IMG/VR virus record: IMGVR_UViG_3300031364_000003
Location: 1-52,979 of that record
DNA length: 52,979 nt
Reading direction: 5' to 3' (one strand)
From: a virus
Part shown: positions 5,753-13,154 of the stretch, piece by piece
Numbering within the stretch: position 1 is the stretch's first letter
Layout of the letters: each line of letters starts with the position of its first letter
Notes under the pieces: generated by a model
The model's input: only the letters and a program-made list of their open reading frames with translations
Told to the model about the DNA's origin: nothing
Databases searched by the model: none
Position numbers and translations under genes: made by a program

Positions 5753-5777
5753 TAAAAGGCTAAGTTTAAATTCTAAT

Positions 5778-5850
5778 AAGATTGTAGCTCAGTTGATAGA
5801 GCGTAACCCTATTAAGGTTAGTGTCCCAGGTTTAAATCCTGGCAATCTAT
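5778..5850 (+). tRNA. tRNA-Asn-like (anticodon ATT)
   Basis: AAGATTG/CAATCTA acceptor with an A1-A72 mismatch; D stem GCTC/GAGC; anticodon stem TAACC/GGTTA perfect with loop CTATTAA; T stem CCAGG/CCTGG with loop TTTAAAT; discriminator T. ATT would read AAU (Asn). A34 is very unusual for Asn, which normally uses GTT. No encoded CCA. Confidence 0.82.
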
Positions 5851-5861
5851 AAAATCAGTGG

Positions 5862-5894
5862 TGAAGTCCCAAGGCTAGGGGGCTTCATCTTTTT
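5862..5894 (+). terminator. Intrinsic terminator after tRNA-Asn
   Basis: TGAAGTCCC pairs with GGGGCTTCA (one G-T) around a short loop, followed by TCTTTTT. It closes the 5641-5850 tRNA unit. Confidence 0.8.
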
Positions 5895-5907
5895 AAGTTT
5901 TTGATGC

Positions 5908-5936
5908 TTGACACGAGTACATATTAAATATATACT
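5908..5936 (+). promoter_or_regulatory. Promoter of a short terminated transcript
   Basis: TTGACA, 17 bp, TATACT. The predicted RNA of about 50-60 bases has no gene and ends at the 5978 hairpin. Confidence 0.7.
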
Positions 5937-5977
5937 AATACTTAGTAACTTAATAAAGACTTTATCTTCTTTATATG

Positions 5978-6001
5978 CCCATACGTTTGTGGGTTTTTTT
6001 T
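5978..6001 (+). terminator. Intrinsic terminator (CCCATA/TGTGGG)
   Basis: A 6-bp stem with loop CGTT and T10, immediately before the next -35 box at 6004. Confidence 0.75.
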
Positions 6002-6003
6002 TG

Positions 6004-6033
6004 TTGACAGAACATATAAAGAAGCGATATAAT
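6004..6033 (+). promoter_or_regulatory. Promoter for the 6056-7022 pair
   Basis: TTGACA, 18-bp spacer, TATAAT. The expected transcription start is near 6040, which supports the ATG at 6056 over that at 6044 for the next gene. Confidence 0.8.
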
Positions 6034-6055
6034 AATAGGAAAAATGGAGATAGAT

Positions 6056-6226
6056 ATGGATAAAGAAACTAAAGTTTGTAAAAAATGTGGTGATGAGAAA
6101 AGTTTGTTTGAATTCCCGATAACCAGGAGTTATACGGGTAAAGCTAAGTACAGAAGACATATATGTAAAGAATGCTACAGAAAAGAAGCTAGGAGGAGAT
6201 ACCATGCAAGAAAAGTTCAATTTTAA
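6056..6226 (+). CDS. Small zinc-ribbon protein (HNH-type N-terminal module)
   Basis: A 56-residue basic protein: CKKCG at about 8-12, a loop FEFPITRSYTG.., and CKECYRKEARRRYHARK near 37-53. This is the Cys4 ribbon that precedes HNH endonuclease domains in many phage proteins, here without an HNH domain. Start chosen at 6056: GGAGA is 5 bases upstream and the promoter start near 6040 leaves a short leader. It overlaps the ParB-like gene, so the two are probably made together. Confidence 0.75.
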   Translation: MDKETKVCKKCGDEKSLFEFPITRSYTGKAKYRRHICKECYRKEARRRYHARKVQF

Positions 6227-7022
6227 AGACACTATAGTCCTTGTATCTGATCTAAATGTAGATATGACCTATCAGGGTGAACTAAATGCTAAAGTTGTCC
6301 AAAAGATAGTTAGAGACTTTAGTTGGTTCGCATTTGGAGCTATCATGGTCAATATAAGAAAAGATGGCTCTATATATATAATTGACGGAAGACACAGGTA
6401 CGAAGCAGCCAAGCAACTTAGCTTTAAAGAAGTGCCTGCTAAAGTTGCAGAAAATCTAACATACCAGGAGGAAGCGACACTATGTAACTATATGTTAGCT
6501 AACAGAAGGACATATAGTATAGCAGAAAGCATGAAATCAGCCTTAATGGCTGGTGATGAAAAAATTGTAGCTATAAATAATATTCTTGAGAATAATGGTA
6601 TACATTTCGCCTTTAAAACAAACAGAGGAAGTAACTATAGAAAAAGAGGTAAACTTAGCTGTTTTAGCGCTTTAATTGGGATATATGATTCTAAAGGGCA
6701 TAAATTCTTTAGCGAGGTAATCTCTACTTTACATGATCTATGGTATTCAGATTTATATGGATGGCAGGAAGCGGCGTTAAAACAGCTTCCTATAAGAGGC
6801 CTAGCATTTTTTGTGTTCTACGGAATGAAGTCATCTCTATATGATAGAGATAGACTGATAAAGAAATGTGGAGGGATACCTAAAGCTGAGGAATACACGC
6901 TTGTGTCTAAACAAAATGCTTTATATGCTCCAGGAACTAAAGAAAAACATTTTGCCCTGGGAATGCTTAAAGACTATAACAATAAAGCTAGGATAAAACT
7001 GGACTTATCAAAATATAGTTGA
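6204..7022 (+). CDS. ParB/sulfiredoxin-like domain protein
   Basis: A 272-residue protein. Residues about 15-95 follow the ParB N-terminal fold: VSDLNVDMTYQ.., an I-x-V-N-x-R-K-DGS-I-Y-I-IDGRHRYEAAKQL core (IDGRHR near residue 59) and an EVPAKV strand. In ParB-related phage proteins this motif forms a CTPase or nuclease pocket. The C-terminal 170 residues are helical and unassigned. No ParA partner is seen, so partitioning is unlikely; a regulatory or DNA-processing role fits better. AGGAGG lies 7 bases before the ATG. Second gene after the 6004 promoter. Confidence 0.8.
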   Translation: MQEKFNFKDTIVLVSDLNVDMTYQGELNAKVVQKIVRDFSWFAFGAIMVNIRKDGSIYIIDGRHRYEAAKQLSFKEVPAKVAENLTYQEEATLCNYMLANRRTYSIAESMKSALMAGDEKIVAINNILENNGIHFAFKTNRGSNYRKRGKLSCFSALIGIYDSKGHKFFSEVISTLHDLWYSDLYGWQEAALKQLPIRGLAFFVFYGMKSSLYDRDRLIKKCGGIPKAEEYTLVSKQNALYAPGTKEKHFALGMLKDYNNKARIKLDLSKYS

Positions 7023-7047
7023 CATATGCTGTAGAATGTGGTAATCT
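7019..7047 (+). promoter_or_regulatory. Promoter followed by early terminator
   Basis: TTGACA, 17 bp, TAATCT, with the same TTGACATATGCTGTA start as the promoter at 3584. It overlaps the end of the ParB-like gene. The transcript would stop after about 70 bases at 7098-7122. Confidence 0.7.
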
Positions 7048-7097
7048 AAATATGGTAATGAATATAGTAGGTTGATTAGTAGTTTTATTATGTTGAT

Positions 7098-7122
7098 AGT
7101 ATCTTCCGGATACTTTTTTTTT
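7098..7122 (+). terminator. Intrinsic terminator (GTATC/GATAC)
   Basis: AGTATC-TTCCG-GATACT hairpin followed by T8. Confidence 0.8.
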
Positions 7123-7152
7123 ATACATATCTTCCATTTATTTCTATATATG

Positions 7153-7161
7153 TGATATAAT
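7153..7161 (+). promoter_or_regulatory. Extended -10 promoter for endolysin/terminase genes
   Basis: TGATATAAT followed by TAAATAAAAGGAG, 22 bp before the endolysin start. Same element as 3485 and 37844. No good -35 box. Confidence 0.65.
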
Positions 7162-7182
7162 TAAATAAAAGGAGTTTTTTGC

Positions 7183-7866
7183 ATGATAGTAGCTCTAAAT
7201 GCTGGACATTGTATGAAAACAGCAGGTAAACAGGCTCCTGATGGATATAAAGAATATAATTTTAATATTGCTGTGGTAAAAAAGATAGCTAAAATTCTAA
7301 GTAGGCATGGTATCAAAGTTGTGATATGCAACCCAGATGACCCAAATAAGGAATATTCATTTACAAAAATAGCATCTATAGCTAATGAGGCTAAAGCCGA
7401 TATATTTGTATCTGTACATTTTAATGCTATGGGGAATACATGGTCTAAAGTTAGGGGTCTTGAAACATATTACTATAGAACTGGGAAAGATTTAGCAGAG
7501 TGTATTCAACAGTTTTTGCTTAAGGGCCAGCCTATGCCAAATAGAGGTGTCAAACAGGCTTCATTTACAGTACTGGTTAAAACAAATATGCCAGCGGCTC
7601 TGTGTGAATGTGGATTTATGGACAATAAAGTTGATAGAGCACTTATGGAGTCTGATTCATATAGAACGGAATGTGCTATAGAGATATCGCAAGGTATCCT
7701 AAAGTATCTAGGTGTTAAATATATTCCAGAGGGAACAGAAGATTCATGGAAACTTATTCTAAGGAAAGTTTCTGCATGGGCTGATTCTGTATGGATACCT
7801 TTTGTTGAAGAACACCCGGAGGTGAATCTTAAAGGGCTAATAACTAAATTATATAGGGGTGGATAG
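7183..7866 (+). CDS. N-acetylmuramoyl-L-alanine amidase endolysin (Amidase_3)
   Basis: A 227-residue peptidoglycan amidase that would cut the stem peptide from muramic acid at lysis. The zinc ligands and catalytic residues of the Amidase_3 family are visible: NAGH (H9), KEYN (E24), SVHFNA (H79) and ALCECGF (E142). The catalytic domain fills about residues 1-185; a short C-terminal tail (SWKLILRKVSAWADSVW..) may bind the wall. GGAGTTTTTTGC precedes the ATG. Placement ahead of the terminase, away from the holin-like gene at 37377, is a rearranged order compared with most phages. Confidence 0.93.
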   Translation: MIVALNAGHCMKTAGKQAPDGYKEYNFNIAVVKKIAKILSRHGIKVVICNPDDPNKEYSFTKIASIANEAKADIFVSVHFNAMGNTWSKVRGLETYYYRTGKDLAECIQQFLLKGQPMPNRGVKQASFTVLVKTNMPAALCECGFMDNKVDRALMESDSYRTECAIEISQGILKYLGVKYIPEGTEDSWKLILRKVSAWADSVWIPFVEEHPEVNLKGLITKLYRGG

Positions 7867-7868
7867 AT

Positions 7869-8306
7869 ATGTCTCTTATATATGACTATAAAATAAAACC
7901 AAAACTTAATGAGATTGTAAAACTTAGAGCTCAATGTAAGTCTACAGCACATATAGCTAAATATTTAGATGTTGAGGAATATGAATTACAGCTAGAGATA
8001 CGAGATCAAACTGATCTTTATAATGCATGGTATAAAGGTGAGGCATATTTAATAGAAGAGATAGAGAAAGCTTTATATCGTGCTGCTATAGGTCATGAAG
8101 TCCAGGAGAGGGAGACTATAGAAACTACAGATGATGAAGGTAAAGTTACTAGGACAACTAAGACAAAGACTAAATTTGTACAGTCTGTTCCTGCTGCAAT
8201 AAAGGCTCTAGAAACTATACATGCCCAAAGATGGGCTAATGCTGGAAGAGCTAATAATGAGATAGAAATTATATTACCTAAAGAACTAATAGAATATGCT
8301 GAATAG
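7869..8306 (+). CDS. Terminase small subunit (likely)
   Basis: A 145-residue protein. The N-terminal part (IVKLRAQCKSTAHIAKYLDV..YELQLEIRDQTDLYNAW) reads as a helix-turn-helix of small terminases; EKALYRAAIGHEVQERE.. and SVPAAIKALETIHAQRW resemble the DUF1804/Terminase_2-like core that forms the oligomer ring. Size and position (one gene before the large subunit) support it. It should recognise the packaging site. It is separated from the large subunit by 230 bp holding a promoter, a terminator and another promoter. Confidence 0.75.
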   Translation: MSLIYDYKIKPKLNEIVKLRAQCKSTAHIAKYLDVEEYELQLEIRDQTDLYNAWYKGEAYLIEEIEKALYRAAIGHEVQERETIETTDDEGKVTRTTKTKTKFVQSVPAAIKALETIHAQRWANAGRANNEIEIILPKELIEYAE

Positions 8307-8310
8307 ATAT

Positions 8311-8339
8311 TTGACAAATAACTATTAGAATGATAATAT
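8311..8339 (+). promoter_or_regulatory. Promoter followed by early terminator
   Basis: TTGACA, 17 bp, TAATAT, directly after the small terminase gene. Ends in the hairpin at 8393-8409 without a gene. Confidence 0.7.
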
Positions 8340-8392
8340 TAAATTGTCTAATAAATCAAAGTATATTTTTATTTATCCTTTTTTCTATCTTC

Positions 8393-8409
8393 GGCCTTCG
8401 GGCCTTTTT
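8393..8409 (+). terminator. Intrinsic terminator with UUCG loop
   Basis: GGCC-TTCG-GGCC followed by T5. A very stable tetraloop hairpin. Confidence 0.85.
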
Positions 8410-8485
8410 AATTTTCTGGAAAAAAAGTGCCTCTAGATTATGAGGCTAATTAATAGTATAATGGTTATTTATATTATACACCTTC

Positions 8486-8514
8486 TCGACATTTTTTGCA
8501 ATATGTTATATAAT
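8486..8514 (+). promoter_or_regulatory. Promoter for large terminase and accessory island
   Basis: TCGACA, 17 bp, TATAAT, 22 bp before the terminase ATG. No clear promoter or strong terminator follows for about 10 kb, so the sugar genes probably share this transcript. Confidence 0.75.
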
Positions 8515-8536
8515 GGTAATATAGGGGGATATTGCC

Positions 8537-9907
8537 ATGAAGGTTGCAATGGACTTTAGCCAAACTAGTAATAAACAGGTTTTGTTCTTTAAAGCACATA
8601 GCAAATACATTGCCTATGGAGGCGCTAGGGGCGGTGGTAAGTCATGGGCTGCAAGGATGAAGGCTGTTTTATTATGCTTTAGATATAATAATCTACGAGT
8701 CTTATTACTAAGACGTACATTCCCAGAATTAGAGGCTAACCATATAATGCCTCTACAGATCATATTAAAAGATGCAGCTCATTATGTAGTTTCTAAAAAG
8801 AAGTTCATATTTCCAAATGGTTCATTTATCCAGCTAGGCTATTGCAAAAATGAATATGATTCTATCCAGTACCAGGGCCATGAGTATGATGTCATCATAT
8901 TTGAAGAGGCCACATTATTCTTAGAGTCTCAGCTTATCTTTATATCTACATGTCTGAGAACTACGAGGCCTGATTTTGTTCCAAGGATATATTATACATG
9001 TAATCCTGGTGGCCCATCACATCATTACATCAAGCGGCTGTTCATTGATAAAGCGTACGAAGGTACTGAGAATCCTGATGAATACACTTTTATTCCTGCA
9101 TCCATATATGACAATAGGGCTTTACTTGATAATGACCCTACGTATATTACAGTTCTGGATAATCTTCCGGATGAACTTAGAAAAGCACATAGAGACGGTG
9201 ACTGGGATGCTTTATCTGGGCAATATTTCCGAGAATTCAGAAGAAGTTCACATGTTATCGAGCCTTTTGATATTCCTAAAGGCTGGACACGCTATGTTAC
9301 TTTAGACTATGGCCTTGATATGACTGCGGCTTATTGGATTGCTGTCGATTATGAAGGATATTGCTATTGTTATAAAGAGCTATATGAAAAAGACCTTATA
9401 GTCTCGGATGCTGCGGCCAAATTATCTGAGATTTCTAAAGGTGAAAATATAAAGTATTACTATATGCCTCCTGATATAAGGACAAGGAAACAGGATACTG
9501 GTAAATCAGGATTGCAATTATTTGCAGAAAATGGTATAATAGGTATAATAACAACGAATGACAGGGAATCTGGTTGGTTATGCCTCAAGGAGCTCCTTAA
9601 GCCTTGGGGAAGTCAATTGGTTCCGAGATTACGGTTCTTTAACACATGTAGAAATATAATAAAATGCTTGCCTATGGTTCAAAGGGATATGAAGAATCCA
9701 AATGATATCTCTAAAGAGCCACATGATTTGACACATGGCCCGGATTCTCTGAGGTACTTTGCTAGTACCTGGATAAAGAAGCCGGAGCATGATGTTGACC
9801 TAACATTATCAGGAACCTATTACATAGGTGAATTGCTGATGAAAGGTTATTCTAAAACTGTTATAAAGCGTATGGCTTTAAGCGGTAAAATTAGTATAAT
9901 TGGTTAA
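8537..9907 (+). CDS. terL: Terminase large subunit
   Basis: A 456-residue packaging ATPase/nuclease. Walker A GGARGGGKS at 28-36, Walker B DVIIFEEAT at about 118-126, a coupling motif (CNPGGPSHHYIK) near 156, and a nuclease-domain aspartate segment YVTLDYGLDMTAAYWIAV near 255-272 followed by the late DLTHGPDSLRY acidic motif near 405. Length and order match Terminase_6/PBSX-like large subunits. It cleaves concatemers and pumps DNA through the portal encoded at 16904. The portal is normally adjacent; here about 7 kb of accessory genes intervene. Confidence 0.95.
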   Translation: MKVAMDFSQTSNKQVLFFKAHSKYIAYGGARGGGKSWAARMKAVLLCFRYNNLRVLLLRRTFPELEANHIMPLQIILKDAAHYVVSKKKFIFPNGSFIQLGYCKNEYDSIQYQGHEYDVIIFEEATLFLESQLIFISTCLRTTRPDFVPRIYYTCNPGGPSHHYIKRLFIDKAYEGTENPDEYTFIPASIYDNRALLDNDPTYITVLDNLPDELRKAHRDGDWDALSGQYFREFRRSSHVIEPFDIPKGWTRYVTLDYGLDMTAAYWIAVDYEGYCYCYKELYEKDLIVSDAAAKLSEISKGENIKYYYMPPDIRTRKQDTGKSGLQLFAENGIIGIITTNDRESGWLCLKELLKPWGSQLVPRLRFFNTCRNIIKCLPMVQRDMKNPNDISKEPHDLTHGPDSLRYFASTWIKKPEHDVDLTLSGTYYIGELLMKGYSKTVIKRMALSGKISIIG

Positions 9908-9928
9908 TAAGAATAAAGGAGAGTTCTT

Positions 9929-10819
9929 ATGAAACCAAGTATCTATTTTCTTGATGAACCTGTCGGTTCTGTAAAATCCGAATTTCTAAAACTATGTACA
10001 GAAGTTCCAACACCTAAGAATGCATCAGTTATATATACACACAGAACACAAATTCCAGAAGGCTGTGAGCCTAAGCTGGTTATATGTCCATGTACATCTA
10101 CTAAACATCTAAGCTACAATGGTCCTGTAATCTATCTAAATGACAAAGCCTATCTAAAAGAGCATGTACATTCTACTGCTGAATTTACTATTTGTGCAAT
10201 GCTAAGTATCTTAAGAGTAAATGAAGACGAACTCTATCACACACGTGTAGGGCTTATTGGTGGTGCTGGAAGAGTAGGGCAACAAGTATGTGAAAAGCTT
10301 TATGGGCTGACTAAAGTTGTACCTATGATCTATGATCTCAACACAGTACCAGAATCGCTAAAGGGAAAGTGTGTTCAAACTAATTGGCGGTCTGAACTTT
10401 ACGAAGAATGTGACCTTATAAGCATTCATTTATCTGAATCAGAACTAACAAAAAACTTCATAAATCTATTTGACTTTAACCTTATGAAAAAACATGGGGT
10501 TAAATATCTAATCAACACATCAAGAAGCTCAGTTATAGAACCTAAAGCTCTTTTAGATTCTATAGCAGACTTTAACCATGTGTTTCTTGATGTTACGGAA
10601 GATTATCCAGAAGATATTGTAGATAGTCTTAAGCTAATACAGGAGATAACACAAGGAACTAGAGTTCTAATTACACCTCATGCTGCTGGATCTGCTAAGC
10701 CATCTAGGTTGGCTACAGACACTTATGTCCTGAATAAATTTAAGGATTGGTTTGATAAAGAGAGTTTTAAAGATAGCTTGGACAAATATCAATTACCTAG
10801 AGATTGGATGTGGATATGA
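9929..10819 (+). CDS. D-2-hydroxyacid dehydrogenase family protein
   Basis: A 296-residue NAD-dependent dehydrogenase-like protein. A Rossmann signature VGLIGGAGRVGQQVCEKL lies at about residues 105-122. The family catalytic triad is recognisable: Arg in INTSRSSVIEP (near 193), Glu in DVTEDYPED (near 217) and His in ITPHAAGSAKPSR (near 254). In this family it would interconvert a 2-keto and a 2-hydroxy acid. In the context of the NeuB/NeuC/NeuA-like genes downstream it may act on a sugar acid or a keto precursor, but that is inference. First gene of the accessory island. RBS AAAGGAG is 9 bases upstream. Confidence 0.82.
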   Translation: MKPSIYFLDEPVGSVKSEFLKLCTEVPTPKNASVIYTHRTQIPEGCEPKLVICPCTSTKHLSYNGPVIYLNDKAYLKEHVHSTAEFTICAMLSILRVNEDELYHTRVGLIGGAGRVGQQVCEKLYGLTKVVPMIYDLNTVPESLKGKCVQTNWRSELYEECDLISIHLSESELTKNFINLFDFNLMKKHGVKYLINTSRSSVIEPKALLDSIADFNHVFLDVTEDYPEDIVDSLKLIQEITQGTRVLITPHAAGSAKPSRLATDTYVLNKFKDWFDKESFKDSLDKYQLPRDWMWI

Positions 10820-11037
10820 TGCTAGATAGATGGGCTAAACCTGTAGAAGATGTACCTCCTCAAAATTCTAAATATATGAAACTTAAGATTTTTAGACTTG
10901 ATGAATATCCACAGCCTGATAATGCTGTAAATGAGTTTATTATAGACCTACAGAAACGGGGTATTCCCAACCAAATGACTACTCTAGAGACTGTAATCTA
11001 TGTACTCTATGAATGTTCAGGCGGTGATTCAAATTGA
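10816..11037 (+). CDS. Hypothetical small protein of the sugar island
   Basis: A 73-residue protein from the ATG at 10816, which overlaps the stop of the dehydrogenase (ATGATG). It contains YMKLKIFRLDEYPQPDNAVNEFI, then helices QKRGIPNQMTTLETVIYVLYEC. No family recognised. Its stop overlaps the TTG start of the NeuB-like gene. Tight coupling on both sides suggests it belongs to the same pathway, perhaps as an accessory subunit. Confidence 0.6.
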   Translation: MMLDRWAKPVEDVPPQNSKYMKLKIFRLDEYPQPDNAVNEFIIDLQKRGIPNQMTTLETVIYVLYECSGGDSN

Positions 11038-11786
11038 CAAAGATAATTCTAGATGCCTGCAACAACCATCTAGGTAACCATGACATACTAGTTGCTATGA
11101 TTAAAGAGGCTAAAAGGCTTAAGGCCGACTATATTAAGTTCCAGTTATTTAACCATGAGAGACTAAGTAGTCTATACCCTAACTATTCTGAGTATAAGAA
11201 AGAACTTGAGAAATGCCAGATAGATAGATCAAAACTAGGCTGTATATTTAATACATGCCAGAGTGTAGGTATAACGCCTATGTTTACTATATTCAGTAGT
11301 GATAGGGTAACTTTTTTGGAGAAATATGCTAAGGATAATGGGATAAAGCAGTATGCAGTAAAGATAGCTTCTAGCGATATGAGTAACTATGTACTTGTTC
11401 AAGAGGTGCTTGATACTTTTGATACTGAACGCTTTATCTCTTGCGGGATGCATACTAAACAGGAAATAGCTGCTGTGAGAAAGCACTATAGCAACCTTGG
11501 CATAAACTGGTTATACTGTGTATCTATGTATCCAACACCTAAAGAGTATATAGACTTAAATGAGATGGTTCTGTTTGATGGGTTCTCAGATCATACGAAT
11601 ACTACAGATATGGCTCTAAAAGCTTTATCGCTTGGTATCCAATTTCTTGAGATGCATTTTACACTTGGTAGATCGCTGCCATGTAAGGACTCTATAGTAT
11701 CTAAAGTGCCTAGTGAGATAGAAAAAATTGTACATTATAGAGACTATCTAGCTTCTATAGATAATTATAAACACAGATTCTTATGA
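11034..11786 (+). CDS. neuB: NeuB/SpsE-like nonulosonic acid synthase, no SAF domain
   Basis: A 250-residue TIM-barrel protein. It carries the sialic acid synthase signatures in order: DACNNHLGN (4-12 region), ADYIKFQLF, FTIFSSDR, KIASSDMSNYVLVQEV, SCGMHTKQEI, CVSMYPTPKEYIDLN, GFSDHT and LEMHFTL..PCKDSIVS. These correspond to the barrel that condenses phosphoenolpyruvate with ManNAc or a related hexosamine to give a nonulosonic acid. Usual NeuB proteins have about 340-350 residues with a C-terminal antifreeze-like SAF domain; this one ends at the barrel. Start is TTG at 11034, overlapping the previous stop. Confidence 0.85.
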   Translation: MTKIILDACNNHLGNHDILVAMIKEAKRLKADYIKFQLFNHERLSSLYPNYSEYKKELEKCQIDRSKLGCIFNTCQSVGITPMFTIFSSDRVTFLEKYAKDNGIKQYAVKIASSDMSNYVLVQEVLDTFDTERFISCGMHTKQEIAAVRKHYSNLGINWLYCVSMYPTPKEYIDLNEMVLFDGFSDHTNTTDMALKALSLGIQFLEMHFTLGRSLPCKDSIVSKVPSEIEKIVHYRDYLASIDNYKHRFL

Positions 11787-11799
11787 AAGGATGATAAAA

Positions 11800-12927
11800 A
11801 TGAGTAACGAAGGGAGAGCGACTGGCTTCCCCAAGACACAGTCGCTGAAAAATATAAAGAAAAATAATAAAGTTTGCATAATTGGTTTTGCTCCCAGTTG
11901 GAACCTGGCCCCATTTAAAGACATAGAGGGAGTCGATTTCTGGGGGATAAATGAATTATACATTTATCTAAACCAAATCCAGGTTCCAATTAATAAATTT
12001 TCTGCCTGGTTCGAAATCCATGATATCAAAAATTCGCCAAGTAAGCAAGCCCCTAGACACCAAAATTTTCTAAAAACTTTAGAAATTCCATTAATAACAC
12101 AGCAGTATTGGCCTGAATATCCTACTTCTATAGAATATCCAAGGAAAGAAATAAAAAAGATGACAAATAGAAATTTTATTCTTGATGAAAACCATTCTGG
12201 CTTTTCTGACTATTCAAATCAAATTTCGTGGATGATTGCTCTGGCAATATATCTAAAATATAAAGAAATAATGGTATATGGTGTAGATATGGCCCAGACT
12301 TCTGAATATGCTTTCCAGAGAGCTTCATGTCAATTTTTCATAGGTCTTGCTGCTGGTAAAGGTATAAAGCTTAAGATACCTAAATCATGTGAGCTTTTAA
12401 AGGCTGGATGTGACTATGGATTCCAGTCGGATAATTCAGGTAGATTTGATGCTAAGAAGCGTATAGAAGGCCATAACCAGGCACTACAGCAACTTAGGAT
12501 AAAGCAGGCTGAAATAAAATATTATCAGCATAGATTAGATGAAGAGCTTATCAAAAAATTAGCAGTTCTGGATGCTCAGATTGATGAAGCTGAAAATGAA
12601 ATAAGAAGAATAGAAGCTGGGAATCTTGCTAACAATAGTGTCCTGGACTTCTTAAAATCCATGCCTACAAATCCACAAGAAGCATATGGGAAAAGGGATT
12701 CTATAGTTAAGCAGACTCAAACATTATTTGACACTAATGTCAATAATATTAAGGCTATAAAATCTAGAGTCATAGAGCTTAAGAAGAAAAAAGATAATGT
12801 CCTTAAGGATACAGCTATAAATAAGACACTCCTGGACGACGAGTATGACATAAACAAAGGTGGGGCACATGAACTAAAAGGCCACATCAAGGCTCATGAA
12901 CATAGTCTAAATAACAATCTGGTGTAG
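11800..12927 (+). CDS. GT42/DUF115-like putative glycosyl(sialyl)transferase
   Basis: A 375-residue protein. The N-terminal 200 residues show KVCIIGFAPSWNLAPFKDI.., VDFWGINELY, FEIHD, and SWMIALAIYLKYKEIMVYGVDMAQTSEYAF. This order resembles the DUF115/MptE-like and GT42 (Cst-II-type sialyltransferase) Rossmann folds. The C-terminal 170 residues are a long coiled coil (LRIKQAEIKYYQHRLDEELIKKL..). Similar proteins occur near terminases in other phages without known function. Lying directly after NeuB, a role as acceptor of CMP-nonulosonate is plausible but inferred. Start ATG 11800 suits AAAGG at 11786-11790. Confidence 0.6.
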   Translation: MSNEGRATGFPKTQSLKNIKKNNKVCIIGFAPSWNLAPFKDIEGVDFWGINELYIYLNQIQVPINKFSAWFEIHDIKNSPSKQAPRHQNFLKTLEIPLITQQYWPEYPTSIEYPRKEIKKMTNRNFILDENHSGFSDYSNQISWMIALAIYLKYKEIMVYGVDMAQTSEYAFQRASCQFFIGLAAGKGIKLKIPKSCELLKAGCDYGFQSDNSGRFDAKKRIEGHNQALQQLRIKQAEIKYYQHRLDEELIKKLAVLDAQIDEAENEIRRIEAGNLANNSVLDFLKSMPTNPQEAYGKRDSIVKQTQTLFDTNVNNIKAIKSRVIELKKKKDNVLKDTAINKTLLDDEYDINKGGAHELKGHIKAHEHSLNNNLV

Positions 12928-12938
12928 GGGGTGTATTT

Positions 12939-13154
12939 ATGATTGTTTACAAGATAGCTGATAAGAATGGTAATTTTATAAAAACTTTCAGCAAAAGGAA
13001 AATATGGACAAAGCTAAATTGGCTAAAAACTGCTATAAACTATCGCCGGAAATATTCAGGTAATCCAGAACTTGAAGATGCTACAGTCATTATATATGAA
13101 CTAAAAGAGATAGCTAGAAAGTCAGTTAAAGATTATATGAAGGAGGGGTTCTAA
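12939..13154 (+). CDS. Hypothetical small basic protein
   Basis: A 71-residue protein (IVYKIADKNGNFIKTFSKRKIWTKLNW..) with an alpha/beta pattern and many Lys residues; no family assigned. It is preceded by the recurrent AGGGGGTGTATTTATG context. It ends with AAGGAGGGG, which serves as RBS for the NeuC-like gene starting right after its stop codon. Confidence 0.65.
   Translation: MIVYKIADKNGNFIKTFSKRKIWTKLNWLKTAINYRRKYSGNPELEDATVIIYELKEIARKSVKDYMKEGF

Noticed and set aside
5641-5777. Permuted group I intron at the split tRNA
   Set aside because: The flanks are too short (tens of bases) to hold group I core helices; only simple complementary stems are visible.
7506-7952. 148-codon minus-strand open frame
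   Set aside because: Antisense to the endolysin, whose catalytic motifs are clear; no RBS.
8976-9305. Second-frame 109-codon plus-strand open frame inside the large terminase
   Set aside because: No RBS, no domain, and fully contained in a strongly conserved gene.
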